Shown: one piece after another, positions 8,691 to 15,043 of the stretch
Numbering within the stretch: position 1 is the stretch's first letter
Layout: every line of letters starts with the position of its first letter
Source: an uncultured Flavobacteriaceae bacterium
GTDB lineage: Bacteria; Bacteroidota; Bacteroidia; Flavobacteriales; Flavobacteriaceae
Assembly (NCBI GenBank): GCA_913052425.1
Contig: CAJXEG010000015.1
Coordinates: forward strand, 1-15,043
Direction: 5' to 3'
DNA length: 15,043 nucleotides
Notes under the pieces: generated by a model
Databases searched by the model: none
What the model was told of the DNA's origin: nothing
The model's input: only the letters and a program-made list of their open reading frames with translations
Position numbers and translations under genes: made by a program

Positions 8691-8924
8691 CTATAAAATG
8701 CCTTGAGCTTTTGCATCTTTAATCACAGCACTAATTCCTTTCTTGTTGATGGTTTTCAACACGGAAGCTTTGATTTTTAAGGTAATCCATTTGTCTTCCC
8801 CGGGTATGTAAAAACGTTTTTTGATCAGGTTGATGTCAAAGCGTCTTCTGGTTTTATTCATGGCGTGGGAAACATTATTTCCAAACATTACCCGCTTTCC
8901 CGTAATATCGCAAACTCTAGACAT
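8691..8924 (-). CDS. rpmB: 50S ribosomal protein L28
   Basis: L28 is a component of the large ribosomal subunit. The 77-residue protein opens [20 protein letters not shown], the conserved N-terminus, followed by [11 protein letters not shown] and a basic middle, and ends KDAKAQGIL. Length is normal. One N-terminal cysteine remains and there is no CxxC zinc ribbon. It is the first gene of the operon rpmB-rpmG-DUF4295, with a strong match to a Bacteroidota promoter 27 bp before the ATG. The AAAAAAGAATAACCACC leader has no Shine-Dalgarno sequence. Confidence 0.98.
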   Translation of the reverse strand: MSRVCDITGKRVMFGNNVSHAMNKTRRRFDINLIKKRFYIPGEDKWITLKIKASVLKTINKKGISAVIKDAKAQGIL

Positions 8925-8950
8925 GGTGGTTATTCTTTTTTAACAGATTG

Positions 8951-8980
8951 CAAATTTACACTTTTTTAGATAGTTTCAAA
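8951..8980 (-). promoter_or_regulatory. Bacteroidota-type promoter of the rpmB operon
   Basis: On the minus strand a TTTG box (8977-8980) is followed, after an 18-base spacer, by TAAATTTG (8951-8958), a full match to TAnnTTTG. Spacing is within the usual range for the Bacteroidota primary sigma factor. The expected transcription start lies about 20 bases before the rpmB ATG. It sits in the 80-bp gap after cinA, marking a break between the two transcripts. Confidence 0.75.
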
Positions 8981-9004
8981 AAATTTAAAGAAGAATAAAA
9001 AACA

Positions 9005-10249
9005 TTACATCAACAATGATCTATACAGCATTTCAAAGGCCTGATTAACGGTTTTGTGGATCACACGGGTACGGTTATTTCCCATATTAAATTGAAAGCT
9101 TTCAACGCCATCGGGCCTGGCCAATCCAATAAAAACAGCACCTACTTCTTGCCCTAAGTCCCCCTTGGTAGGTCCTGCATTTCCGGTAGTGGCAAGCGCA
9201 AAATCGGACTTGTACTTTTTTTGAGCCCCCAAAGCCATAGCGGATGCCACGGGACCACTGACCACGCCGTATTGATCAATCATACTGCTTTCTACCCCCA
9301 GTAGGCTGGTTTTTGAATCTACAGCATAAGTAACTGCACTGCCTTTGAAAAAAGAAGAAGCCCCCGGATGAGCGGTAAACCTTGTGGAAATGGCACCACC
9401 CGTACAACTCTCAGCACAGGATAGTGTTTTCCCCAATTGATTCAATTTTTCGGCAATTAAAAATTCGATGGATTGATCTTCTTCTGTACCAAAATAGATA
9501 TCCTGAATCAATGGAATGACCTTTTCAATCTGCGTGTTCACTTGTATTTTCAGGGTCTCGAGTTCAGCCCCCTTAGCCGATAATCGCAATCGTACCCTTC
9601 CCAAACTGGGCAAATAAGCCAACTTGATGGGTTTGGGAAGATTGTTTTCCCAATCTGCAATTCTTTCCGCAATGACACTTTCCCCCAAACCGTAGGTTAG
9701 AATGGTTTTGTGGTGAAGGGCAGGGAGAACGAATTGTTGTTGAATTTTGGGTAAAACCTCATTTTTTACCAATGCCTCCATCTCATAAGGTACACCGGGT
9801 AGGGAAATAAATACCTGTCCCTGATCCATAAACCACATTCCAGCGGCAGTGCCGAATTGGTTGTGAAGGATCGTGGCCTTGGTCGGTAAATTGGCCTGCT
9901 CACGGTTCATATCACTGATGGGAGTGGTAACGTATTTCCTAAAGATGTTCTCAATGTGCTCCAAAACAGACTCGTTCTTGACCAAATGATCCTCAAAATA
10001 GTCGCAAAGTGTATTTTTGGTCACATCATCCTTGGTAGGCCCCAGTCCTCCGGTCATGATGATGATGTCGGCCCTTTTTCGGGCCTCGTCCAAGGCATTG
10101 ATGATGATCTCTTTTTGATCAGAGATACTGCTGATCTGAGCAATTTCAACCCCTATCCTATTCAATTCCTTAGCCAAAAAAACCGCATTGGTATTTACGA
10201 TTTGTCCTATTAAAATCTCATCTCCTATACTGACCAGTTCAGCTTTCAT
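9005..10249 (-). CDS. cinA: CinA family protein: MoCF-like domain plus nicotinamide-nucleotide amidase
   Basis: CinA proteins deamidate NMN to nicotinic acid mononucleotide through the C-terminal PncC domain, in NAD salvage. The N-terminal COG1058 (MoCF-like) domain has been linked to pyrophosphatase activity. The 414 residues match the two-domain form. The N-terminal part has SIGDEILIGQIVNTN at 7-21 and MTGGLGPTKDD at 65-75. The C-terminal part has AESCTGG at 279-285, with Ser281 the probable nucleophile, and TGNAGPTKGD at 355-364. The start follows the FAH-family stop by 1 bp, so translation is probably coupled. It is the last gene of the E2-exonuclease-FAH-cinA run. The name refers to competence induction in other bacteria; nothing here shows such regulation. 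Confidence 0.95.
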   Translation of the reverse strand: MKAELVSIGDEILIGQIVNTNAVFLAKELNRIGVEIAQISSISDQKEIIINALDEARKRADIIIMTGGLGPTKDDVTKNTLCDYFEDHLVKNESVLEHIENIFRKYVTTPISDMNREQANLPTKATILHNQFGTAAGMWFMDQGQVFISLPGVPYEMEALVKNEVLPKIQQQFVLPALHHKTILTYGLGESVIAERIADWENNLPKPIKLAYLPSLGRVRLRLSAKGAELETLKIQVNTQIEKVIPLIQDIYFGTEEDQSIEFLIAEKLNQLGKTLSCAESCTGGAISTRFTAHPGASSFFKGSAVTYAVDSKTSLLGVESSMIDQYGVVSGPVASAMALGAQKKYKSDFALATTGNAGPTKGDLGQEVGAVFIGLARPDGVESFQFNMGNNRTRVIHKTVNQAFEMLYRSLLM

Positions 10250-10250
10250 T

Positions 10251-10862
10251 CTATTTTATTTTTACCTTAAAAGCTTTCTCCTCTCCCAAATATCCTTCCA
10301 AAACATCATTTACAGCAACGGGGCCTACTCCGGCCGGAGTTCCTGTAAAAATTACATCACCGATTTTTAGGGTAAAAAATCGAGATACTTCGGCAATCAA
10401 AGCATCAATGCTCCAAAGCATTTCAGAAGTATTCCCCTCTTGTATTGTAACACCGTTTTTTGCAAGTTCAAAATCCAGTTGGTTCAAATCCGTAAAATGC
10501 TCTTTGTCAAACCAACTGCCGATCAAGGCAGATCCGTCAAAAGCCTTGGCCTTTTCCCAAGGCAATCCCTTCTCTTTTAAATTTTGTTGGAGATCACGGG
10601 CCGTAAAATCAATGCCCAAGCCAATTTGTTGGTAATACTTATGGGCAAATTTTTCTTCTATGTATTTGCCAATACGATTGATCTTCACCAACACCTCCAC
10701 CTCATGGTGAATTTGATCCGAAAAAGGGGGGATATAAAATGGAACCCGTCTTTGAAGCTTTGCCGTATCGGGCTTGATAAAGACAACAGGGCACTCCGGT
10801 TTTTCATTGCCCAACTCCGCTACATGTTGTGGGTAATTTCTCCCTATGCAAATGATTTTCAC
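10251..10862 (-). CDS. Fumarylacetoacetate hydrolase (FAH) family protein
   Basis: This is a short, single-domain FAH-fold enzyme of 203 residues, the size of acylpyruvase, YcgM and FAHD1-type members that split or decarboxylate beta-diketo or oxaloacetate-like acids. It opens with KIICIGRNYPQHVAELG. Metal ligands are probably Glu54 and Glu56 (HHEVEVLV) and Asp85 (GLGIDFTARD). FTGTPAGVG at 172-180 closes the active-site region. The substrate cannot be told from sequence; acylpyruvate hydrolase or oxaloacetate decarboxylase activity would fit the family. It lies 10 bp after the exonuclease gene and 1 bp before cinA, in the same operon. Confidence 0.9.
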   Translation of the reverse strand: MKIICIGRNYPQHVAELGNEKPECPVVFIKPDTAKLQRRVPFYIPPFSDQIHHEVEVLVKINRIGKYIEEKFAHKYYQQIGLGIDFTARDLQQNLKEKGLPWEKAKAFDGSALIGSWFDKEHFTDLNQLDFELAKNGVTIQEGNTSEMLWSIDALIAEVSRFFTLKIGDVIFTGTPAGVGPVAVNDVLEGYLGEEKAFKVKIK

Positions 10863-10872
10863 AAAAAAAAGA

Positions 10873-11640
10873 TTAGGTGTTTAATTTTCTTAAGCGAATG
10901 GCCGTAAGGACTTTTTTGGTATACATGGGAAAATCGGCATTGAGTAACCAACCGAAATAACCCGGTTCGTTCTCCAATACATTTTCTACGGTCTTGCCTT
11001 TGTGTTTACCAAACGAAAAACACTCTTCCCCATCTTTGTTAAATACAATAAAACCGGCAAAATCAGCAGATTTTTTTCGGGTGGTAAATACATTCAAGGA
11101 ATCTACGTCTCCTTCCAACTCATCGTATCGCTCCAATTGGGCCATCAAAACATCGTGGGTGGCTTGGGTATCGGCCATGGCAGAGTGTGCATCGACCAGT
11201 TCTTCATCACAGTAAAATTTTAAAGCTGCTGTTAACGTTCGCTGTTCCATTTTGTGAAAAATGGTTTGTACATCGACGGTTTTAAAATGGGCCATATCAA
11301 AATCGATCTCTGCCCTGAGCATTTCCTCTGCCAAGAGTGGAATGTCAAAACGATCAGAATTGTATCCTGCCAAGTCCGAATTTTTGATAAAGTTGTATAT
11401 GGTTTTGGAAAGTCCCTTAAAATTGGGTTCATCGGCCACATCGGCATCATAAATACCGTGAACAGCCGAGGCTTGGGGCGGAATAGGACATTGGGGATTG
11501 ACCCGCCAAACCTTTTCCTCTTTGGTTCCGTCGGGATGTACCTTTAAGACCGCAATTTCAACAATACGATCGTTGGTAACATTCACTCCTGTGGTTTCCA
11601 AATCAAAAAAACAAAGGGGTCGTGTGAGTTTTAATTTCAT
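10873..11640 (-). CDS. DEDDh 3'-5' exonuclease with C-terminal DUF3820-like domain
   Basis: Residues 5 to about 172 form a DnaQ-like DEDDh exonuclease. Exo I is Asp13-x-Glu15 in FFDLETTG, Exo II is GYNSDRFD with Asp99, and Exo III is His152...Asp157 in HSAMADTQ; all four acidic residues and the His are present. After a linker, residues about 195-255 form a second small domain with FSFGKHKGKTVE at 208-219 and an aromatic GYFGWLL, similar to the DUF3820 family. The exonuclease resembles the proofreading subunit of DNA polymerase III but is a free-standing protein. A role in DNA or RNA trimming is likely; the substrate is unknown. Gaps of 10 bp on both sides place it in the E2-FAH-cinA operon. 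Confidence 0.92.
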   Translation of the reverse strand: MKLKLTRPLCFFDLETTGVNVTNDRIVEIAVLKVHPDGTKEEKVWRVNPQCPIPPQASAVHGIYDADVADEPNFKGLSKTIYNFIKNSDLAGYNSDRFDIPLLAEEMLRAEIDFDMAHFKTVDVQTIFHKMEQRTLTAALKFYCDEELVDAHSAMADTQATHDVLMAQLERYDELEGDVDSLNVFTTRKKSADFAGFIVFNKDGEECFSFGKHKGKTVENVLENEPGYFGWLLNADFPMYTKKVLTAIRLRKLNT

Positions 11641-11650
11641 GAGTCAAAGC

Positions 11651-13030
11651 TTATATGGAGCGGTTTATATCCCAGTTTTCGAGGTAATCAGCCATGCTCT
11701 TGATGAACTGACCTCCCATGGAACCGTTGATGATGCGGTGGTCATAGCTGTGAGAAATAATCATTTTTTTACGAATGGCGATCGAATCCCCCTGGGAGGT
11801 TTCAATGACCGCAGGCATTTTTCGGATCACGCCCACTGCTACAATTCCCACTTGCGGTTGATTGATGATGGGGGTTCCTGTAAGCGATCCAAAGTTGCCG
11901 ATATTGGTAAAAGTAAAAGTTCCTTCCTGAACTTCTTCGGGCTTCAATTGCTGTGTTCTGGCTCGGTGGGCCAAATCATTTACTGCTTTGGCCAAACCTA
12001 CTAAATTCAAATGATCAGCATTTTTAATGACAGGAACGATCAAATTTCCATCGGCCATGGCGGCAGCCATACCAATGTTAATGGCTCTTTTCTGTACAAT
12101 GGTGTCTCCCGCTACAGAACTGTTTAAAAGCGGGAAATCCTTTAAGGCTTTGATCAAGGCCGTTATCATCAAAGGGGTAAACGTCAATTTTTCACCCTCT
12201 CTTTCCAAAAATTCATTTTTAACTTTCTCCCGCCAATCCCACAAATTGGTCAAATCAGCCTCTATAAAAGACTGAACGTGAGCCGAAGTCTGTTTGCTTC
12301 GGATCATATGATCGGCCGTAAGCTTGGCCATACGTGTCATCTCGATAATTTGATCCCCATCGCTTTTGAGTATAATACTGGACTCAGCAACCGTTTTTAT
12401 TGGAGAAACTGGAGCGGCAGGGCTTGGATCCAGAAGCATTTGTTTTTCTGTAGCAGATAAAGGAGAACTACCGCGTAGGGCCAAATAGGCCAATATGTCT
12501 TTTTTGGTGATTCGGTTGTCTTTTCCACTGCCCTTAATCCTTTTTAGCTCCACCTTGCTCAATCCCTCTGCCTTGACAATGCTCTTAACTAGGGGGGAGA
12601 GAAATTCGCTATTATCACCGGAAGTTTGGGGCGAGACCATGGCTTTGGCATCTTCTACGGTTTTGGACACACTTTCAAATTCGGGCAATGGGTCGGGCAA
12701 GCTAAGGGTCTTCGCTTTGGGAATGGAAACTTCTGTTTTCTCTTTGGGAGGTTCAACTTCGAGGGCAGATTCGACATCAGTTTCATCGTCTTCGGTTTGA
12801 ATCACGGCCATCACCTCGCCTACCTGAACGACTTCATTTTCTGCAAATTTCTTTTCGATCAATACACCACTCACTTCACTGGGCACGTCAGAATCGACCT
12901 TATCCGTAGCGATCTCCACTACAATATCGTCCACCTCAATGGACTCTCCCTCTTCTTTTAACCATTTGGTCAAAGTAGCTTCCACAACGCTTTCACCCAT
13001 CTTGGGTAATTTCAAAAAGTGTTTGCCCAT
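11651..13030 (-). CDS. 2-oxo acid dehydrogenase complex E2 (dihydrolipoamide acyltransferase)
   Basis: E2 forms the core of pyruvate, 2-oxoglutarate or branched-chain 2-oxo acid dehydrogenase complexes and moves the acyl group from lipoamide to CoA. The 459 residues show one lipoyl domain (1-80, lipoyl Lys44 in ATDKVDSDV), an acidic Pro-rich linker, a peripheral-subunit-binding domain (about 143-184, FLSPLVKSIVKAEGLS), a second linker, and the catalytic domain (about 228-459). The catalytic motif is SYDHRIINGSMGG: His431 is present, but the Asp of the usual DHRxxDG is Asn435. E1 and E3 genes are not adjacent, so which complex it serves is open; the single lipoyl domain suits a branched-chain or general E2. 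It heads a four-gene operon and has promoter-like boxes just upstream. Confidence 0.93.
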   Translation of the reverse strand: MGKHFLKLPKMGESVVEATLTKWLKEEGESIEVDDIVVEIATDKVDSDVPSEVSGVLIEKKFAENEVVQVGEVMAVIQTEDDETDVESALEVEPPKEKTEVSIPKAKTLSLPDPLPEFESVSKTVEDAKAMVSPQTSGDNSEFLSPLVKSIVKAEGLSKVELKRIKGSGKDNRITKKDILAYLALRGSSPLSATEKQMLLDPSPAAPVSPIKTVAESSIILKSDGDQIIEMTRMAKLTADHMIRSKQTSAHVQSFIEADLTNLWDWREKVKNEFLEREGEKLTFTPLMITALIKALKDFPLLNSSVAGDTIVQKRAINIGMAAAMADGNLIVPVIKNADHLNLVGLAKAVNDLAHRARTQQLKPEEVQEGTFTFTNIGNFGSLTGTPIINQPQVGIVAVGVIRKMPAVIETSQGDSIAIRKKMIISHSYDHRIINGSMGGQFIKSMADYLENWDINRSI

Positions 13031-13044
13031 AATTTAAGAAAGTA

Positions 13045-13061
13045 CAAAACTACCAAATTTA
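13045..13061 (-). promoter_or_regulatory. Two tandem -7 boxes upstream of the E2 operon
   Basis: Two full matches to TAnnTTTG lie nine bases apart on the minus strand: TAAATTTG (13054-13061) and TAGTTTTG (13045-13052). They are 23 and 14 bp before the E2 ATG. Neither has a clean TTG box at the usual distance; the best upstream candidates are degenerate. Position and the double match suggest the operon promoter, possibly with two start sites. Confidence 0.45.
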
Positions 13062-13093
13062 TAGGGGATATAAAGGCTTTTGATGAAAGGAAT

Positions 13094-13108
13094 AAAAGGC
13101 TACCTTTT
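13094..13108 (-). terminator. Weak hairpin downstream of the recR/higBA relic
   Basis: AAAAGG and CCTTTT pair around a 3-base loop, and the minus strand continues ATTCC, so the T-tract belongs mostly to the stem itself. With only two G:C pairs it is at best a weak terminator. Its place between the recR side and the E2 promoter is sensible. Confidence 0.25.
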
Positions 13109-13169
13109 TAATTAGTATAATGAATTAAAACTCACTTTTGGGAAAATCACCTAACGAGAGGAAAGCTTG

Positions 13170-13380
13170 TCAGGTAACAATTTTATTATCAAACTTTTCA
13201 ATTCCATCCAGTTCCGTTTTTTTCCTGACGTCCCTCTTCGATATCGAAGTCATCTTGAAGTACGAGCCAAAATTTAGCAGAGTTTCCAAAATATTTACTC
13301 ACTCGCAAGGCTATTTAGGCTGTGATTCTGCACCTGGCTTTTATGATTTCCCCGGGATGTACATTTGATAATTTTTCCAT
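13170..13380 (-). pseudogene. higA: Decayed HigA-type (XRE) antitoxin gene
   Basis: The start is intact: ATG at 13380 gives MEKLSNVHPGEII, the usual HigA N-terminus. The frame then runs into CRITA-stop-IALRVSKYFGNSAKFW and LQDDFDIEE, matching the family's ITADTALRLSKYFGNSAKFW and DDFDIEE. Lesions are: (1) about 30 residues missing between GEII and RITA, the region of the first helix-turn-helix helices; (2) an in-frame TAA at 13315-13317 where the family has Asp; (3) a +1 shift just after DIEE, past which KKTELDGIEKFDNKIVT restores a plausible C-terminus ending at TGA 13170-13172. Without the shift the frame would stop at 13198. Intact relatives have about 95-100 residues. It cannot make a DNA-binding antitoxin. 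The gene lies 11 bp after the higB relic, the normal order for this system. Confidence 0.85.
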
Positions 13381-13391
13381 TTTTTTCTTTT

Positions 13392-13603
13392 TTAATGGTA
13401 ATCGATTATTTTCACTTAATTTCCATTTCCAATATTACATTTGAAAATTATCCGCCATTGTTGATTAATCCGAATACTGTAAAACTCAATAAAGTTTTCG
13501 GATAATTTTTCCAGTCGTGAGGAAGGGGTATCCTCAAGTCCATTATATCTAAAGAGTTATTTAACGTTCTTAGTTTTCGACGTCTGATATAATGTTCAAC
13601 CAA
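13392..13603 (-). pseudogene. higB: Decayed HigB/RelE-type toxin gene
   Basis: Translated pieces on the minus strand match the C-terminal two thirds of HigB toxins (mRNA-cleaving RelE fold): RRRKLRTLNNSLDIMDLRIP, then in the next frame PSSRLEKL and FYSIRINQQWRIIFKC, then NGN-stop-VKIIDYH. Family counterparts are RRKL.LN, DLRIPPGNRLEKL, YSIRIN.QWRI.F and a terminal VDYH. Lesions are: the N-terminal third is missing, because recognisable sequence begins at the recR stop codon; a 1-base deletion lies near 13524-13526 in the PP codons; and an in-frame TAA occurs at 13416-13418. The natural stop is TAA at 13392-13394. The product cannot be functional. The junction with recR suggests a deletion or recombination event removed the 5' end and promoter. 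Confidence 0.85.
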
Positions 13604-13604
13604 C

Positions 13605-14225
13605 CTATTTACTTACTATTGAGTTTTCGTAAGGTACTCTTTTGAGAATACTCCTTCCCAAAGTTACCTCATCGGTATATTCCAAATCGTCACCCACAGG
13701 AATTCCCCGGGCAATGGCCGATGTTTTAACCGCATAGGGTGTCAGTATTTTATAGATGTAAAAATTGGTTGTATCCGCCTCCATGGTTGCACTTAAAGCA
13801 AAAATAATTTCTTTTACTTTGCCTTCTTTGACTTTTTGCTCCAGAGAATCCAAATTTAAATCTTGGGGTCCTACACCATCAATGGGGGAGATGATCCCTC
13901 CCAAAACGTGATAATAACCTTTGAATTGTCCGGTATTTTCTATGGCGATAACATCCCTGATGTCCTCCACTACACACAGCAAAGAACCGTCCCGCGCAGG
14001 ATTCGAACATATTTCACAAAGGGGAACGTCAGACAAGTTGTGACAGGAGGAACAAAAATTGATTTGTTCCCTCAGTTCGTTCAGCGCTTGAGTCAAGTGA
14101 GAAGTATTTTCTTTGGGCTGTTTGAGCAGGTGTAATGCCAATCGCAATGCAGTTCTTTTGCCGATACCCGGTAATTGGGCGATTTCATTGACCGCATTTT
14201 CCAATAACTTAGAGGAGAATTCCAT
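13605..14225 (-). CDS. recR: Recombination mediator protein RecR
   Basis: RecR works with RecO (and RecF) to load RecA on gapped single-stranded DNA. The 206 residues match the family. Features in order: a helix-hairpin-helix with [17 protein letters not shown] at about 18-34; a zinc finger with Cys58, Cys61, Cys70 and Cys73 (CSSC...CEIC); and a Toprim domain from about residue 80, with [26 protein letters not shown] and [16 protein letters not shown]. The C-terminal [15 protein letters not shown] is normal, so the gene is complete although a toxin relic begins at its stop codon. It diverges from the symporter gene; the 55-bp space between them holds only degenerate promoter-like sequence. 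Confidence 0.97.
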   Translation of the reverse strand: MEFSSKLLENAVNEIAQLPGIGKRTALRLALHLLKQPKENTSHLTQALNELREQINFCSSCHNLSDVPLCEICSNPARDGSLLCVVEDIRDVIAIENTGQFKGYYHVLGGIISPIDGVGPQDLNLDSLEQKVKEGKVKEIIFALSATMEADTTNFYIYKILTPYAVKTSAIARGIPVGDDLEYTDEVTLGRSILKRVPYENSIVSK

Positions 14226-14280
14226 ATTGTAAATTTAGGAATAATTCTCATGCTTTGAATTTGTATATTTAAACTCTCTT

Positions 14281-15043
14281 ATGTTACAACCCGCTTTTAT
14301 ATTGATTTTGATATTGGGGTATTTTGCCTTGTTGATGGCCATTGCATACCTGACCGGTAAACAGGCTGACAATCAAACATTTTTTACCGCCAACAGAAGT
14401 TCTCCTTGGTACCTGGTCGCTTTTGGAATGGTAGGGGCTTCATTATCCGGCGTTACTTTTATCTCGGTTCCCGGTTGGGTGGGCGACTCGGGATTCACTT
14501 ATTTTCAAGTGGTTTTGGGCTATTGGGCAGGCTATTTTATTGTGGCTTTTGTTCTGCTCCCCATCTATTATCGTCAAAATCTAACCTCCATTTACGAATA
14601 CCTGCAAGACCGTTTTGGCCATAACAGTCATAAGGTTGGGGCCGTGTCTTTTTTTATTTCCAGGGTTTTGGGTGCCAGCTTTCGCCTTTTTTTGGTCGCC
14701 ATTGTATTGCAGCAATTCATTTTTGATGCCTGGGGCGTACCCTTTGAAATCAACGTAGTGCTGTCCGTTGTATTGATTTGGGTTTATACCCATAAAGGAG
14801 GCATCAAAACCATTGTATGGACCGATACCCTTCAAACACTTCTAATGTTGACTGCTGTGGGTCTGACCCTTTATCACCTCGGGAATGCTCTGGATCTAAA
14901 TCCATCAAAAATCCTTACAGAAGCCCAATACCAAAACTATACCCGTACTTGGGTAACCGAAGATTTTTTAGCCCGAAATCACCTCTTAAAATCATTTATT
15001 GGAGGGGTGTTCATCACCATTTGCATGACAGGATTGGACCAAG
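14281..15043 (+). CDS. Sodium:solute symporter family (SSS) transporter, N-terminal part
   Basis: This is the only plus-strand gene, and it is cut by the window end after 254 codons of an expected 480-560. The protein is very hydrophobic. Transmembrane segments are visible at about residues 4-22, 44-63, 76-97, 125-145, 155-170 and 186-205. SSS features include [24 protein letters not shown] (split here as [10 protein letters not shown] then [18 protein letters not shown]), YEYLQDRFG, and [13 protein letters not shown]. It should drive uptake of a solute with Na+, but the substrate cannot be told: the family includes sugar, proline, sialic acid and iodide carriers. The ATG at 14281 puts the first membrane helix at the N-terminus, as expected. 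It is transcribed away from recR, and no clear promoter is seen in the 55-bp spacer. Confidence 0.93.
   Translation, partial: MLQPAFILILILGYFALLMAIAYLTGKQADNQTFFTANRSSPWYLVAFGMVGASLSGVTFISVPGWVGDSGFTYFQVVLGYWAGYFIVAFVLLPIYYRQNLTSIYEYLQDRFGHNSHKVGAVSFFISRVLGASFRLFLVAIVLQQFIFDAWGVPFEINVVLSVVLIWVYTHKGGIKTIVWTDTLQTLLMLTAVGLTLYHLGNALDLNPSKILTEAQYQNYTRTWVTEDFLARNHLLKSFIGGVFITICMTGLDQ

Larger units (their letters stand above)
13031..13604. other. 574-bp gap between recR and the E2 gene
   Basis: This is the only gap over 300 bp in the window. It contains no intact gene. From right to left it holds a higB relic (13603-13392), a higA relic (13380-13170), a weak hairpin (13094-13108) and the E2 promoter boxes (13045-13061). 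The rest is AT-rich with no recognisable content. No transposase, direct repeat or attachment site was seen at its ends. Confidence 0.8.

Noticed and set aside
8500..8924. L28 and L33 without zinc-ribbon CxxC pairs, as a possible zinc-starvation paralogue set
   Set aside because: They sit in the standard rpmB-rpmG-DUF4295-ftsY arrangement with a strong promoter and no Zur-like site, so they look like the main copies.
13138..13368. Plus-strand 76-codon ORF in the recR-E2 gap
   Set aside because: It is antisense to the higA relic, has no recognisable family motif, and its extent follows from the relic's base composition.
14226..14280. Divergent promoter between recR and the symporter gene
   Set aside because: Only one-mismatch versions of TAnnTTTG occur (TGAATTTG on plus, TAAATTTA on minus), without a TTG box at the right spacing, so no site was called.
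14581..14835. 84-codon minus-strand ORF inside the symporter gene
   Set aside because: It is antisense to the membrane-helix coding sequence of the SSS transporter, with no family features.
1..15043. CRISPR array, tRNA, rRNA, insertion sequence or prophage
   Set aside because: No regularly spaced repeats, cloverleaf-like sequence, transposase or phage-type genes were found in the gaps, most of which are under 80 bp.

Overview
The window reads as chromosomal DNA of a Bacteroidota bacterium, most likely class Flavobacteriia. The evidence is a DUF4295 protein beside the L28 and L33 genes, bacillithiol ligase BshC, gene starts without Shine-Dalgarno sequences, and Bacteroidota-type promoters (TTG, a spacer, then TAnnTTTG). 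No tRNA, rRNA, CRISPR array, insertion sequence or phage gene was seen. Genus and species cannot be told.

All genes but the last lie on the minus strand, so they are best read from right to left. At the right edge a sodium:solute symporter (14281 onward, plus strand, cut by the window end) diverges from recR. Downstream of recR is the only long gap, 13031-13604. It holds the decayed remains of a higBA-type toxin-antitoxin module, with higB directly after the recR stop and higA 11 bp further on. Both carry several disabling lesions. Next comes a tight four-gene run with gaps of 10, 10 and 1 bp: a 2-oxo acid dehydrogenase E2, a DEDDh exonuclease with an extra C-terminal domain, an FAH-family hydrolase, and cinA.

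A well-formed promoter at 8951-8980 then starts a ribosomal-protein operon (rpmB, rpmG, a DUF4295 gene). A hairpin with a U-tract ends it only 12 bp before the ftsY start. From there ftsY, a lipase-like alpha/beta hydrolase, rimO, bshC, guaA and a secreted LysM/substrate-binding-like fusion protein follow with small gaps. The last of these runs off the left edge.

Most of the window is housekeeping: translation and ribosome modification (rpmB, rpmG, rimO), membrane targeting (ftsY), purine synthesis (guaA), thiol metabolism (bshC), recombination repair (recR), NMN salvage (cinA) and keto-acid oxidation (E2). I found no clear new multi-gene system. The points most worth a second look are the higBA relic, the possible attenuator before ftsY, the E2 active-site Asn, and the LysM/receptor fusion with a TTG start.
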